Shown here: positions 5,537 through 12,488 of the stretch, in pieces
Numbering within the stretch: position 1 is the first letter of the stretch
Layout of the letters: the number at the start of each line of letters is the position of its first letter
Assembly (NCBI GenBank): GCA_050123335.1
Contig: JASFHH010000037.1
Location: 1-16,590, forward strand
From: JASFHF01 sp050123335
GTDB taxonomy: Bacteria > Pseudomonadota > Gammaproteobacteria > UBA12402
Direction of reading: 5' to 3'
Length of the DNA stretch: 16,590 bases
Position numbers and translations under genes: made by a program
Notes under the pieces: model-generated
Databases searched by the model: none
Seen by the model: only the letters and a program-made list of their open reading frames with translations
What the model was told of the DNA's origin: nothing

Positions 5537-6744
5537 TTTGATTGGCAGTCTGGAATATTTACTTCTGATATCATAGATAATGTTTTTCTAACTAAGTCTA
5601 ATTTGTTTGAGCAATTCATTTTTTCTCTGACCGACAGAATATGATTTCTAACAGTTCCAGTTCTAAGATTTAACTGTCTGGCCACTAAATCGGCATTATT
5701 GCTTTTTGTCAATAATAAAAGAACATCCATTTCTCTTTCAGTCAACGTCATTTGTGTATCTGGATGTTTATATTGATCAAAACCATAGTGCTTCAAAAAC
5801 ATCAAATGTGCTGTTTTTGAAGAACGATATAACAATCGATAAAACTTCCTGACTTGCGTAGGTTCTTGTAATGTTTCGGCATTAATAGCCAAAGTTAACA
5901 AAAAGACCATATTCCCTTCTTTATCCAGCAAAGGTATTTTAGTAATACTTAATTGTCTTACCTTTCCTTCAAAATCCAAGAACGGCTCTCCTTTTATTCC
6001 TACTTTTACTTTTTTTGTTTTCGCAACAACTTCATCAATTTCTTGAATTTGATGAATATACTTTAATGGAAGGGAACCCAAAACATCGACTTTTTTTCCA
6101 ATAACATCACGTACATTATTAATTCCTAATATTTTTCGACTTTTTTTACTTAACGTTAGATATTCAAAGTTTGCATTTTTCAAATTACCCTGGTTATTTA
6201 CCGAATTTACAATCTGTTTCAGAAAAGATTCCAAAACGCTTCTATCAACTATTTCATCAGCTAAAGCAGAAAATCTTTCTGCTATTGCAATTGAAAGTGG
6301 ATCAGCCGTAGTTTTTGTGTCGAAAGAAACTTCTTTTGGATCTAAAAGCTGCTTTATATTGTGCTGCGAAAGAATCTTGCCAATAAGTATCTGATAATAC
6401 ATGAAGCTCATCACATTCCATTCAACCACAACATCAACAGCAACATCATTTGAAACAGTTATTTTAAAAGAATCAACATTCGCATTATCCTTTAAACAAA
6501 AAGAATCTAACGCGGAATCCATAATAAATTTATTCTCTCTACAAAAATCTAACCAAGAAACACCTTCTTGAAATAAATAGTTTTTACGAAGTAATTTTTT
6601 TGTTTTATCATTAATATTAATGATTTTACAATTCTTATCCAAAACCATAACGGGAATTTTATAATCTCGCAATATCGATTGCAGAAGTTCTTCATCTTCC
6701 TTAAATCGTAAAAGTTTTTCCTTCAACGCATTCTGCACTATCAA
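5533..6744 (-). CDS. PAS-PAS-LuxR transcriptional regulator
   Basis: The product is 403 residues. Residues 20-125 (KIPVMVLDKNCKIININDK...) look like a PAS domain, and residues 190-288 (NFEYLTLSKKSRKILGINN..., ending PLLDKEGNMVFLLTLAI) like a second PAS. Residues 333-392 form the LuxR/GerE helix-turn-helix (LTEREMDVLLLL...ARQLNLRTGTVRNHILSVRE). There is no signal peptide or membrane span and no response-regulator receiver domain, so it probably senses a small cytoplasmic ligand or redox state directly. The start is TTG (6742-6744), overlapping the TGA of the ATP-grasp gene as TTGA; a GTG two codons later (6736-6738) is better spaced from AAGGA. Translation is therefore probably coupled to the ATP-grasp gene. 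It is the last gene of the transporter-ligase cassette and likely regulates it. Confidence 0.8.
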   Translation of the reverse strand: MIVQNALKEKLLRFKEDEELLQSILRDYKIPVMVLDKNCKIININDKTKKLLRKNYLFQEGVSWLDFCRENKFIMDSALDSFCLKDNANVDSFKITVSNDVAVDVVVEWNVMSFMYYQILIGKILSQHNIKQLLDPKEVSFDTKTTADPLSIAIAERFSALADEIVDRSVLESFLKQIVNSVNNQGNLKNANFEYLTLSKKSRKILGINNVRDVIGKKVDVLGSLPLKYIHQIQEIDEVVAKTKKVKVGIKGEPFLDFEGKVRQLSITKIPLLDKEGNMVFLLTLAINAETLQEPTQVRKFYRLLYRSSKTAHLMFLKHYGFDQYKHPDTQMTLTEREMDVLLLLTKSNNADLVARQLNLRTGTVRNHILSVREKMNCSNKLDLVRKTLSMISEVNIPDCQSN

Positions 6745-7877
6745 TTATCCTTTTTTTCAAAACAATCATTAAACTCAATAGAAAGTATTTTCTTAATATC
6801 CACAGCATTTTTCAGTTTTAAGTATGCAATAGCAAACGCCGGCATTTTTTTATAATCCAATTCAACATATTCAAGAAGCATTGCATTTTCAGGCAACATT
6901 TTCTTAAACAAAGCATGATTGGGTCTATACTCATCCAAACTATAATCAGCTGCATTATATGCAAGAACCCAACAAAATAAATCCTGCTCTTGCCCTTTCC
7001 AAATAGAAACACGATCAGGAAACTTCCCTTGAAAGTAACTCAAGATAGGTTGTATTTTGAATGCATAATAGGTTAAATCGGCTACACCCATTCCGCCAAA
7101 ACGACCAGCATTGAATTCAATGGGAACAAATTCTCCAGATTCATTCAACATAAATTCAGCATGTATTGGAAATGAGGTTATACTCCTATCCGAATTAAAA
7201 TCATCAAAAAACTTATAAAAAGAATCGTAGTATTTATTAAATAATTCCTTGCTCGCATAATAAAGAAGTTGCAAATACTCTGGCCTGGCGGAAAAAGGGT
7301 GGCCATAAATATTAACTATTTTAGGAAGTCCATCATTATCGTAATACATATCAACTGCAAACTCTTCCCCACCTTCGATACACTCTTCGATCAAGATGTC
7401 GGATGAAAATATATCAGGGTATAAACGAGCAAAATTATCTAATTCACATCGTATTTCTTCTTTTACTTTATCTAAATTTGAACTTTTACTGATTATCCTG
7501 GCGCCCCCTGCCATAAAACCGATTGTTGGTTTAATAATATATCGCTTTCTTTTTGTGAAATCGAATGAACATTTATCAATCTCATCTAAAGTTGTTTTAT
7601 TGAAAATAAAATCAGGATATAAGTTACGTAAATTCTGCCTAAAGAGATATTTATCTCTACATTTTTCAATTATCCCTTGCCAACACGGATCAAAGTGGTC
7701 ACGAATTACTCCGTAAACCATATCAGATGGAATATAAAATTTATCATGTTTCCCTATTTTAATATTTTTTTCTATAAGTTGTCGATCTGTTATCAAACAA
7801 ATATTAGCTTTATTTTGAAGCTGCTTTACAAATTTAGATAGATAATCACCTTTTGATGACGTAATAATGTAATACAT
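6741..7877 (-). CDS. ATP-grasp domain protein, probable carboxylate-amine ligase
   Basis: The 378-residue protein has the ATP-grasp fold: Lys117 in IIKPTIGF, a glycine-rich loop (121-126, FMAGGA), the LIEECIEGGEEFAVD segment (162-176) for adenine and ATP contacts, and metal-binding residues in HAEFM (239-243) and PIEFNAGRFGGMG (252-264). Enzymes of this superfamily join a carboxylate to an amine, thiol or similar via an acyl-phosphate. The substrate cannot be read from the sequence, and it is not one of the common purine, biotin or D-Ala-D-Ala enzymes. I placed the start at the ATG at 7875-7877 (MYYIITSS) because AGGTGA lies just upstream; a longer frame would run into the transporter gene. 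It follows the MFS gene by 11 bases and overlaps the regulator, so the three form one operon. Confidence 0.8.
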   Translation of the reverse strand: MYYIITSSKGDYLSKFVKQLQNKANICLITDRQLIEKNIKIGKHDKFYIPSDMVYGVIRDHFDPCWQGIIEKCRDKYLFRQNLRNLYPDFIFNKTTLDEIDKCSFDFTKRKRYIIKPTIGFMAGGARIISKSSNLDKVKEEIRCELDNFARLYPDIFSSDILIEECIEGGEEFAVDMYYDNDGLPKIVNIYGHPFSARPEYLQLLYYASKELFNKYYDSFYKFFDDFNSDRSITSFPIHAEFMLNESGEFVPIEFNAGRFGGMGVADLTYYAFKIQPILSYFQGKFPDRVSIWKGQEQDLFCWVLAYNAADYSLDEYRPNHALFKKMLPENAMLLEYVELDYKKMPAFAIAYLKLKNAVDIKKILSIEFNDCFEKKDN

Positions 7878-7888
7878 TCTCTCACCTT

Positions 7889-9148
7889 TTAAACTAAAAC
7901 TTCCCCAAACTTTTTTCGCAAAATCATCAGACAAAATAAGGCTGCAACTGAGGCTATAATAAGATAATAACAAGAAGCGTAATAGGTTCCTGTTAATTTA
8001 ATCAAATATGCTGCTAAAAATGGTGCTGTTCCTCCAAATAGTGCAGCAGATATATTAATACATAATGAAAGCCCTGAAAACCTAACGTTCGCAGGAAAAA
8101 GAGCCGCAGCAATTCCCGGCAAACCACTTTGATATGATGACATAATAATCGCTAATAGCAACTGTAATGCCATGGCAAAAATATAACCTCTATTTATTAT
8201 TAAATAATAAACAGGAAAAGCTCCGATAATTAAAAATAATATTGAAAAAATGGCAAATTTTACATTTCCAATTTTATCTGAAAAATGACCAAATAAAGGC
8301 AGCAATAATGCGATCAAAAACATATTAATTGCATTTTCCATCATTATAGATGCTTTTACATAGTGATGAACTTGGATTAAATATACAGGTAAGTATACAA
8401 ATATTAAATAAAACGACAATTCCTTTACCCAAAACAAACCAATAATACTCAATACATTTGATTTATACTTAAAAAATATTGATTTAACTGGTTGTCTCTC
8501 TATAGAATTGTCTCGTTTCAACGCTTCAAAAGAAAATGTTTCATCAACCTTTGCACGCAAATAATATGCAACAACTCCTAAAAGCACACTCAACAAAAAA
8601 GGTATTCTCCAGCCTATGGAAAACAATAGACTTCCTCTGAAAATGGCGTAAATAACTGTACTAATGAAATAGCCTAAAACAATTCCTAAGACCGTTCCAC
8701 TTACGCTAAAGCTTGTGAAGAATCCAGACCTTTTTCCTTTAAAGCTTTCCTTGAAAAATGTCATCACACCTGGGAATTCCCCGCTAACGGAAAAACCTTG
8801 AATCAATCTGAATAAAACTAGTAGTAGTGGTGATAAAATACCAATTGCCTTATATCCAGGAAGGCAACCAATTAAAACAGTTGCTATCGTCATGTAAATA
8901 ATAGTTTTTGATAATGCTCTTTTCCTGCCTTTTGTATCTCCAATATACCCAAACACTATCGCACCAAAGGGTCTGGCAAAAAAACCCACCGAAAACACTG
9001 CAAAAGTCATTAATAATGCATTGGTATGATTAAATGCAGGAAAAAATAGTTTTGAAATAACTGGAGAAAAAGCAGCAAAAATTGCGAAATCATACCACTC
9101 CAAGATACTACCGATATAACATACAATAAAAACTTTATTTGTCCTCAC
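7889..9148 (-). CDS. MFS transporter, metabolite:H+ symporter (MHS/ProP-like) family
   Basis: The 419-residue membrane protein has about 12 predicted helices. MHS hallmarks are present: EWYDF in helix 1 (17-21), the MFS loop motif GYIGDTKGRK (67-76), RLIQGFSVSGEFPG (114-127) and a related GHFSDKIG loop in the second half. Characterised relatives such as ProP, ShiA, KgtP and citrate carriers take up betaines or organic acids with protons; which of these applies here is unknown. The start is GTG (9146-9148) with AAGGA 8 bases upstream; two ATGs just before it are out of frame. It is first gene of the cassette with the ATP-grasp enzyme and the PAS-LuxR regulator, which suggests it imports or exports that enzyme's substrate or product. 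Codon use is very AT-rich compared with the tol genes to its right. Confidence 0.87.
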   Translation of the reverse strand: MRTNKVFIVCYIGSILEWYDFAIFAAFSPVISKLFFPAFNHTNALLMTFAVFSVGFFARPFGAIVFGYIGDTKGRKRALSKTIIYMTIATVLIGCLPGYKAIGILSPLLLVLFRLIQGFSVSGEFPGVMTFFKESFKGKRSGFFTSFSVSGTVLGIVLGYFISTVIYAIFRGSLLFSIGWRIPFLLSVLLGVVAYYLRAKVDETFSFEALKRDNSIERQPVKSIFFKYKSNVLSIIGLFWVKELSFYLIFVYLPVYLIQVHHYVKASIMMENAINMFLIALLLPLFGHFSDKIGNVKFAIFSILFLIIGAFPVYYLIINRGYIFAMALQLLLAIIMSSYQSGLPGIAAALFPANVRFSGLSLCINISAALFGGTAPFLAAYLIKLTGTYYASCYYLIIASVAALFCLMILRKKFGEVLV

Positions 9149-9200
9149 CCATCATTCCTTAATAAATTTCCTCTGGCTCTATCTCTACAGTGAATTTGCC

Positions 9201-9214
9201 ACTCTATTGAGAGT
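9201..9214. promoter_or_regulatory. Small palindrome ACTCT-ATTG-AGAGT upstream of the transporter
   Basis: A 5-base inverted repeat with a 4-base spacer lies 53 bases upstream of the transporter start codon. By position it is a possible operator for the PAS-LuxR regulator. No convincing promoter boxes were found around it. Confidence 0.25.
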
Positions 9215-9237
9215 ATTATGTACTTGAATAATTGTGC

Positions 9238-9249
9238 CCCCGTTCGGGG
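9238..9249. repeat. GC-rich mini-hairpin, possible REP fragment
   Basis: CCCCGTTCGGGG stands out in an AT-rich gap. Read on the minus strand with its flank it gives GTCATCCCCGAACGGGG, which begins like the GTCATCCCGCGG arm of the repeat between ruvB and ybgC. It may be a short relative or remnant of that element. There is no T-run after it on the minus strand, so it does not look like a terminator for the tRNA. Confidence 0.35.
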
Positions 9250-9280
9250 ATGACCCAAAAATCTTAATTAGTAGACGATA

Positions 9281-9356
9281 TGGTGGGTCGTGAGCGACTC
9301 GAACGCTCGACCAATAGGTTAAAAGCCTACTGCTCTACCGACTGAGCTAACGACCC
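9281..9356 (-). tRNA. tRNA-Lys (anticodon TTT)
   Basis: The minus strand reads GGGTCGTTAGCTCAGTCGG and onward, with a 7-base acceptor stem (GGGTCGT with ACGACCC), a D-loop with AGCTCAGTCGGTAGAGC, an anticodon loop CTTTTAA giving TTT, a T-loop GTTCGAG, and an encoded CCA (9281-9283). It is close to the E. coli tRNA-Lys in sequence. In E. coli lysine tRNA genes also follow the tol-pal-cpoB cluster, so this position is conserved. The gene has its own promoter at 9389-9417. Accessory genes begin right after its 3' end. Confidence 0.97.
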
Positions 9357-9388
9357 AAAACTTTCAATAAAGTTGTTCAAAAGGCGAT

Positions 9389-9417
9389 ATAGTAATAGAT
9401 CACGCATAATCCGTCAA
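9389..9417 (-). promoter_or_regulatory. Predicted promoter of tRNA-Lys
   Basis: On the minus strand TTGACG (9412-9417), exactly 17 bases, then TACTAT (9389-9394): a strong sigma-70 match. Transcription would start about 25 bases before the mature tRNA end. A small ATTGCC/GGCAAT hairpin (9427-9448) lies between the cpoB stop and this promoter. Confidence 0.65.
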
Positions 9418-9449
9418 CCTTCACAGATTGCCGGATTTCTTAGGCAATA

Positions 9450-10385
9450 TTAACTAACAATAGCTGATTGCTGCAATTTTTGCAATTTGCTGCTTGCAAT
9501 GCGGGCTGCGCTGCAATTAGGATATTTGCTTACAATAGTCTGCCAATACTGTTTTGCCTGATTAAAACGAGCATTATTGAATGCTATATCTGCCAATTTC
9601 AACAACGAATCAGCAGCTTTACACGAACTACTATATTTGTTTACCACTAAATTAAACTCAACAATCGCATTGTCACTATCGCCAGAAATAATATAAAGCT
9701 CACCCAACCAATAATGTGCATCCGCAACAAATTTTCCTTCTGGGTATTGACGCAAATAATCCTTTAATGATGAAATCGCCGCAGTATACCGCTTATCTTT
9801 AATTAAACTAAATACACTTTGATAAGCTTGGGTTTCTTTCGCTGAAGCATCTGTAGTCGCTGCTGTTGAATCTGCTGTTGAATCCGCAGTTGACGCAGTT
9901 TCAGAAGCAGCACTTGACGCAGCATCACTGGTTTGCTGCGTTGCAGTCGCAGAAGGCTTTCCTGACAATGTTGCAATACGCTTATCTAAATCTGCATACA
10001 AAGTTCGCTGCTGTGTTTCTAACTGTTGAAGCTGCTTACTTTGTATGTCAATTAAACCACGCAATACAGCAATCGCTTGCTGCAATTGATCCAGCTTAGC
10101 CGGCACATTTAACTGCTGTAGATAATTAAGCTGCTGCTCTAAGCGCGCCACTCGTCCATTTATATCTGTTGGCATTGCCTGATCGGCCATTCCAGAAGAA
10201 GTTGATACTGGCTGCACCTGTTTAGCTAAAGGCACAACTGGTTGATCCGCTGTCGCGCCATTATCCGCCGGGGTTTGAGCCGAACTTGAATCAAGATCCA
10301 CCACGGGAGCTTCATCAGCAAACACAGCTACCGGAACAATCAAACATAACACTACAATAATTGTTTTCATCCACTTTATACACAT
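9450..10385 (-). CDS. cpoB: CpoB (YbgF), periplasmic Tol-Pal partner
   Basis: CpoB links peptidoglycan synthesis to Tol-Pal driven outer-membrane constriction. The protein (311 residues) has a signal peptide (MKTIIVVLCLIVPVAVFA, then DEA). It is followed by a low-complexity part, a heptad-rich coiled coil at about 75-140 (RVARLEQQLNYLQQL...) that forms the trimer in relatives, an Ala/Ser/Thr-rich linker (145-183), and TPR repeats from 186 to the end (YQSVFSLIKDKRYTAAISSL, HYWLGELYIISGDSDNAI, LLKLADIAFNNARFNQA). I placed the start at the ATG at 10383-10385, 4 bases after the pal stop codon and 8 bases after GAGGA; an upstream ATG (10412) would overlap pal and has no ribosome site. It is larger than E. 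coli CpoB mainly because of the linkers. Confidence 0.92.
   Translation of the reverse strand: MCIKWMKTIIVVLCLIVPVAVFADEAPVVDLDSSSAQTPADNGATADQPVVPLAKQVQPVSTSSGMADQAMPTDINGRVARLEQQLNYLQQLNVPAKLDQLQQAIAVLRGLIDIQSKQLQQLETQQRTLYADLDKRIATLSGKPSATATQQTSDAASSAASETASTADSTADSTAATTDASAKETQAYQSVFSLIKDKRYTAAISSLKDYLRQYPEGKFVADAHYWLGELYIISGDSDNAIVEFNLVVNKYSSSCKAADSLLKLADIAFNNARFNQAKQYWQTIVSKYPNCSAARIASSKLQKLQQSAIVS
9861..9884. repeat. Tandem 12-base duplication inside cpoB
   Basis: TGCTGTTGAATC occurs twice in direct succession (9861-9872, 9873-9884) and encodes the repeated ADST residues of the CpoB linker. It keeps the frame and looks like recent slippage in a linker under weak constraint. Confidence 0.7.
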
Positions 10386-10389
10386 ATTT

Positions 10390-10920
10390 TTAATCCTCGT
10401 ATCGTAAATCATCGCGACGATTCAAACTATAAGCAGTTTCTGTATTTCCATAAGCAATTGGTTTTTCTGCACCATAACTAACTGTACGAATCTGACTAGC
10501 CTGCACACCTTGCATACGCAAAATATTTTGTACCGCATTCGCTCGTCTTTGTCCCAAAGCAATATTATATTCGCGACTACCGCGAATATCAGTATTACCT
10601 TCTATTACTACATGTTTTGCTGGATGTTGCAATAAATATTGCGCATGCGCACGAATAATTGGCAAATCCTGCGGACTCACATCATAACGATCAAAACCAA
10701 AATAAAAACTTCGCACTGCCAAAATTCCGTTATGCGGACCAGGATCAGTTTGCAAACTACGCAAAGCTTGCAAATCACTTACTTCACCCAAACCTTTAGT
10801 CTGCACTGTCGCAGCTGTCCCCTGAGAACTGCCAGCTGCTATGGAACCAAAATGCGATGCGCAACCAAATAACAATAAAGTCAAACCACTAATTAAACCG
10901 AAATAAAGTATTTTTTTCAT
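10390..10920 (-). CDS. pal: Pal, peptidoglycan-associated outer-membrane lipoprotein
   Basis: The product (176 residues) has a lipoprotein signal peptide with lipobox LLFGC, so Cys20 is the lipidated residue. Then comes a flexible linker and an OmpA_C peptidoglycan-binding domain at about 68-172. FYFGFDRYDV and GNTDIRGSREYNIALGQRRA carry Asp111 and Arg126, the pair that contacts diaminopimelate in OmpA/Pal. The usual TDERG motif reads TDIRG here, and the C-terminus NRRDDLRYED is more acidic than the usual NRRAVLVY. Pal anchors the outer membrane to the cell wall and is bound by TolB or, when free, gathered at the division site. The ATG is preceded by AGGGG with a 7-base gap. The tolB gene is upstream across a 101-base gap holding a palindromic element. 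Confidence 0.96.
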   Translation of the reverse strand: MKKILYFGLISGLTLLLFGCASHFGSIAAGSSQGTAATVQTKGLGEVSDLQALRSLQTDPGPHNGILAVRSFYFGFDRYDVSPQDLPIIRAHAQYLLQHPAKHVVIEGNTDIRGSREYNIALGQRRANAVQNILRMQGVQASQIRTVSYGAEKPIAYGNTETAYSLNRRDDLRYED

Positions 10921-10949
10921 TTTGTTACCCCTATATCTAATCAGAATTG

Positions 10950-11015
10950 GGGACGGAGCTTTACATATTACAAAGCAACAAACACGGCCTTGTAATTATG
11001 TAAAGCTCACGTCCC
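10950..11015. repeat. Palindromic element between tolB and pal (24-pair stem)
   Basis: GGGACG-GAGCTTTACAT-ATTACAA (10950-10973) pairs with 10990-11015, interrupted only by single-base bulges at 11009 and 10997, with a 16-base loop. The element fills nearly the whole gap and ends 6 bases from the tolB stop codon. It resembles the REP-like palindromes that some gammaproteobacteria scatter with RAYT transposases (general recollection, not verified). In the mRNA it would make a strong hairpin between tolB and pal and could alter their ratio. No T-run follows. Confidence 0.75.
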
Positions 11016-11021
11016 GCAATA

Positions 11022-12341
11022 CTATATAAACGGTCCCCATGCTGGTTCCCTTACCTCTCCATCACTTTCCGGCAAAGTCAATTCTACCTTGCCATCAGTC
11101 GAAACTAAAGCTAAAACTCCATGATTATTTTGATCATGTGTTGCATAAATCACCATGCGGCCGTTTGGCGCTATACTTGGTGATTGATTGTCACAATTAT
11201 TAACCAATATAGTTACCACCCCTGTTGATAAATTTTGTATTGCAATATTAAAACCTTCATTATCACGATGCAACATTACAATATTTTTTTCATCTGGAGT
11301 AAAAGAAGCTCTTGCATTATAATTACCAACAAAAGTTATTCTTTGTAACATGTTAGTAGCCAAATGCTGCCAATAAATTTGCGGCGAACCTGCACGATCG
11401 GAAGTAAACAACATCGATTTACCATCAGGAGCAAATGCCGGCTCAGTATCAATTAACCAACCATTAGTTAACTGCGAAAGTTTGCCGCTTTGCAAATCAA
11501 CTAAAAATATTTTGGTACCATTACCTCTAGATAACACTACAGCTATATGCCTACCATCGGGCGCCCAAGCTGGTGCGCCATTAATACCTAAAAATTGAGT
11601 AACCAAACGCCGTTTACCAGTGGCTACATCAGAAACAAACAAAGATGCCCGGCGATTTTCAAAAGACACATATGCAATACTTTTACCATTTGGCGACCAG
11701 GCTGGAGACATAACTGGCTGTGTTGATGTTAAAATCGCGCGCGGATTATAACCATCAGCATCTGCCACCATTAACGAATATTTGCTTGGCTGATTTGGCG
11801 AACGTTGTACCAATATATAAGCAATTTTGGTAGAAAAAATACCGCGCTCACCAGTAAGCTTTTGATAAACTACATCAGCAATTTTATGTGCCAAACGCCG
11901 TAAGTTATTTGATGATATTACATAAGCCTTGCTAACCAAAACTGGATTAACATGTAAATTTAAAGTCTTCTCAAAATAGTTAGCATGTTTATAAACATCG
12001 GATAAACTAAAAGTTACTTTATATTTATCATCTGCCTGTGTTTTAACGCTGACATTTATGACATCATTGACACCAAGCGCTTTCCAAGCTTTAAAATCAG
12101 TACTTTTTATATCAGCATCCCCATCAACCAACTTAAATCTGCCACTATTTTTTAAATCCTGCGCAATAATATTTGAAATGTTAACCGGCAACGATGAATC
12201 ATTTTGTTCTTGAAAAGGAACAACAGCAATTGGCAAAGCTTGATTTAAACCCGCAGTTAATTCAAGATTTAAAACTGCTTGTGCAGGTAATTGGATAGTT
12301 AACAGTAGTAAACCTGTTATTATGATTATAAGTTTTTTCAT
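11022..12341 (-). CDS. tolB: TolB, periplasmic beta-propeller of the Tol-Pal system
   Basis: The product (439 residues) is the usual size. A signal peptide ends at LPAQA before VLNLELTAG. An N-terminal domain (about 23-165; ALPIAVVPFQEQND..., IIAQDLKNSGRFKLVD) carries the region that binds Pal and TolA. A six-bladed beta-propeller follows from about 170, visible as repeated PAWSPNGKSIAYVSF, PAWAPDGRHIAVV, PAFAPDGKSMLFTSDRAGSP, ASFTPDEKNIVML and PSIAPNGRMVIYATH blades. It ends REPAWGPFI. TolB cycles between Pal and the energised TolA. The ATG has AGGTGG just upstream. Gaps with palindromic repeats lie on both sides of the gene, so polycistronic transcription through it may be modulated. Intact. 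Confidence 0.97.
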   Translation of the reverse strand: MKKLIIIITGLLLLTIQLPAQAVLNLELTAGLNQALPIAVVPFQEQNDSSLPVNISNIIAQDLKNSGRFKLVDGDADIKSTDFKAWKALGVNDVINVSVKTQADDKYKVTFSLSDVYKHANYFEKTLNLHVNPVLVSKAYVISSNNLRRLAHKIADVVYQKLTGERGIFSTKIAYILVQRSPNQPSKYSLMVADADGYNPRAILTSTQPVMSPAWSPNGKSIAYVSFENRRASLFVSDVATGKRRLVTQFLGINGAPAWAPDGRHIAVVLSRGNGTKIFLVDLQSGKLSQLTNGWLIDTEPAFAPDGKSMLFTSDRAGSPQIYWQHLATNMLQRITFVGNYNARASFTPDEKNIVMLHRDNEGFNIAIQNLSTGVVTILVNNCDNQSPSIAPNGRMVIYATHDQNNHGVLALVSTDGKVELTLPESDGEVREPAWGPFI

Positions 12342-12370
12342 TTTTCCACCTATATCTCCGTAGCAAGGTT

Positions 12371-12382
12371 AGTGGTACCACT
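12371..12382. repeat. 12-base perfect palindrome AGTGGTACCACT
   Basis: A perfect dyad without spacer lies 30 bases upstream of the tolB start codon and 5 bases from the long repeat at 12387. It could be an operator, or a separate small element. Its purpose cannot be read from sequence. Confidence 0.5.
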
Positions 12383-12386
12383 TAGC

Positions 12387-12488
12387 GGGGTCAAGGCTTG
12401 AATTTTACACTTTAAATTAAAAAAACCAAAACCTAACCCCACCACTTTTACCCATTAAACCAAAGTATAAAATTCAAGCCTTGACCCC
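12387..12488. repeat. Long inverted-repeat element at the tolA/tolB junction
   Basis: The left arm (12387-12407, starting GGGGTCAAGGCTTGAAT) is an exact reverse complement of 12468-12488 over 21 bases. After one mismatch five further pairs follow (12409-12413 with 12462-12466). The inner 48 bases are AT-rich. The right arm overlaps the end of tolA and encodes its last residues GVKA and the TGA stop. A partial arm recurs at 142-158. The design (palindromic, intergenic, GGGGTC at both ends) suggests a REP- or MITE-like mobile repeat. Confidence 0.8.

Noticed and set aside
7878..7973. Longer start for the ATP-grasp gene inside the transporter gene
   Set aside because: It would overlap the transporter by about 85 bases with no ribosome site, while the ATG at 7877 has AGGTGA properly placed.
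9281..9310. Duplicate of the tRNA-Lys 3' end as an attachment site elsewhere in the window
   Set aside because: I looked by eye for the 3' tRNA sequence in 1-9280. Only 7-9 base matches (near 3049 and GACCCAAAA at 9252) were found, one inside abiEii; these are chance-level.
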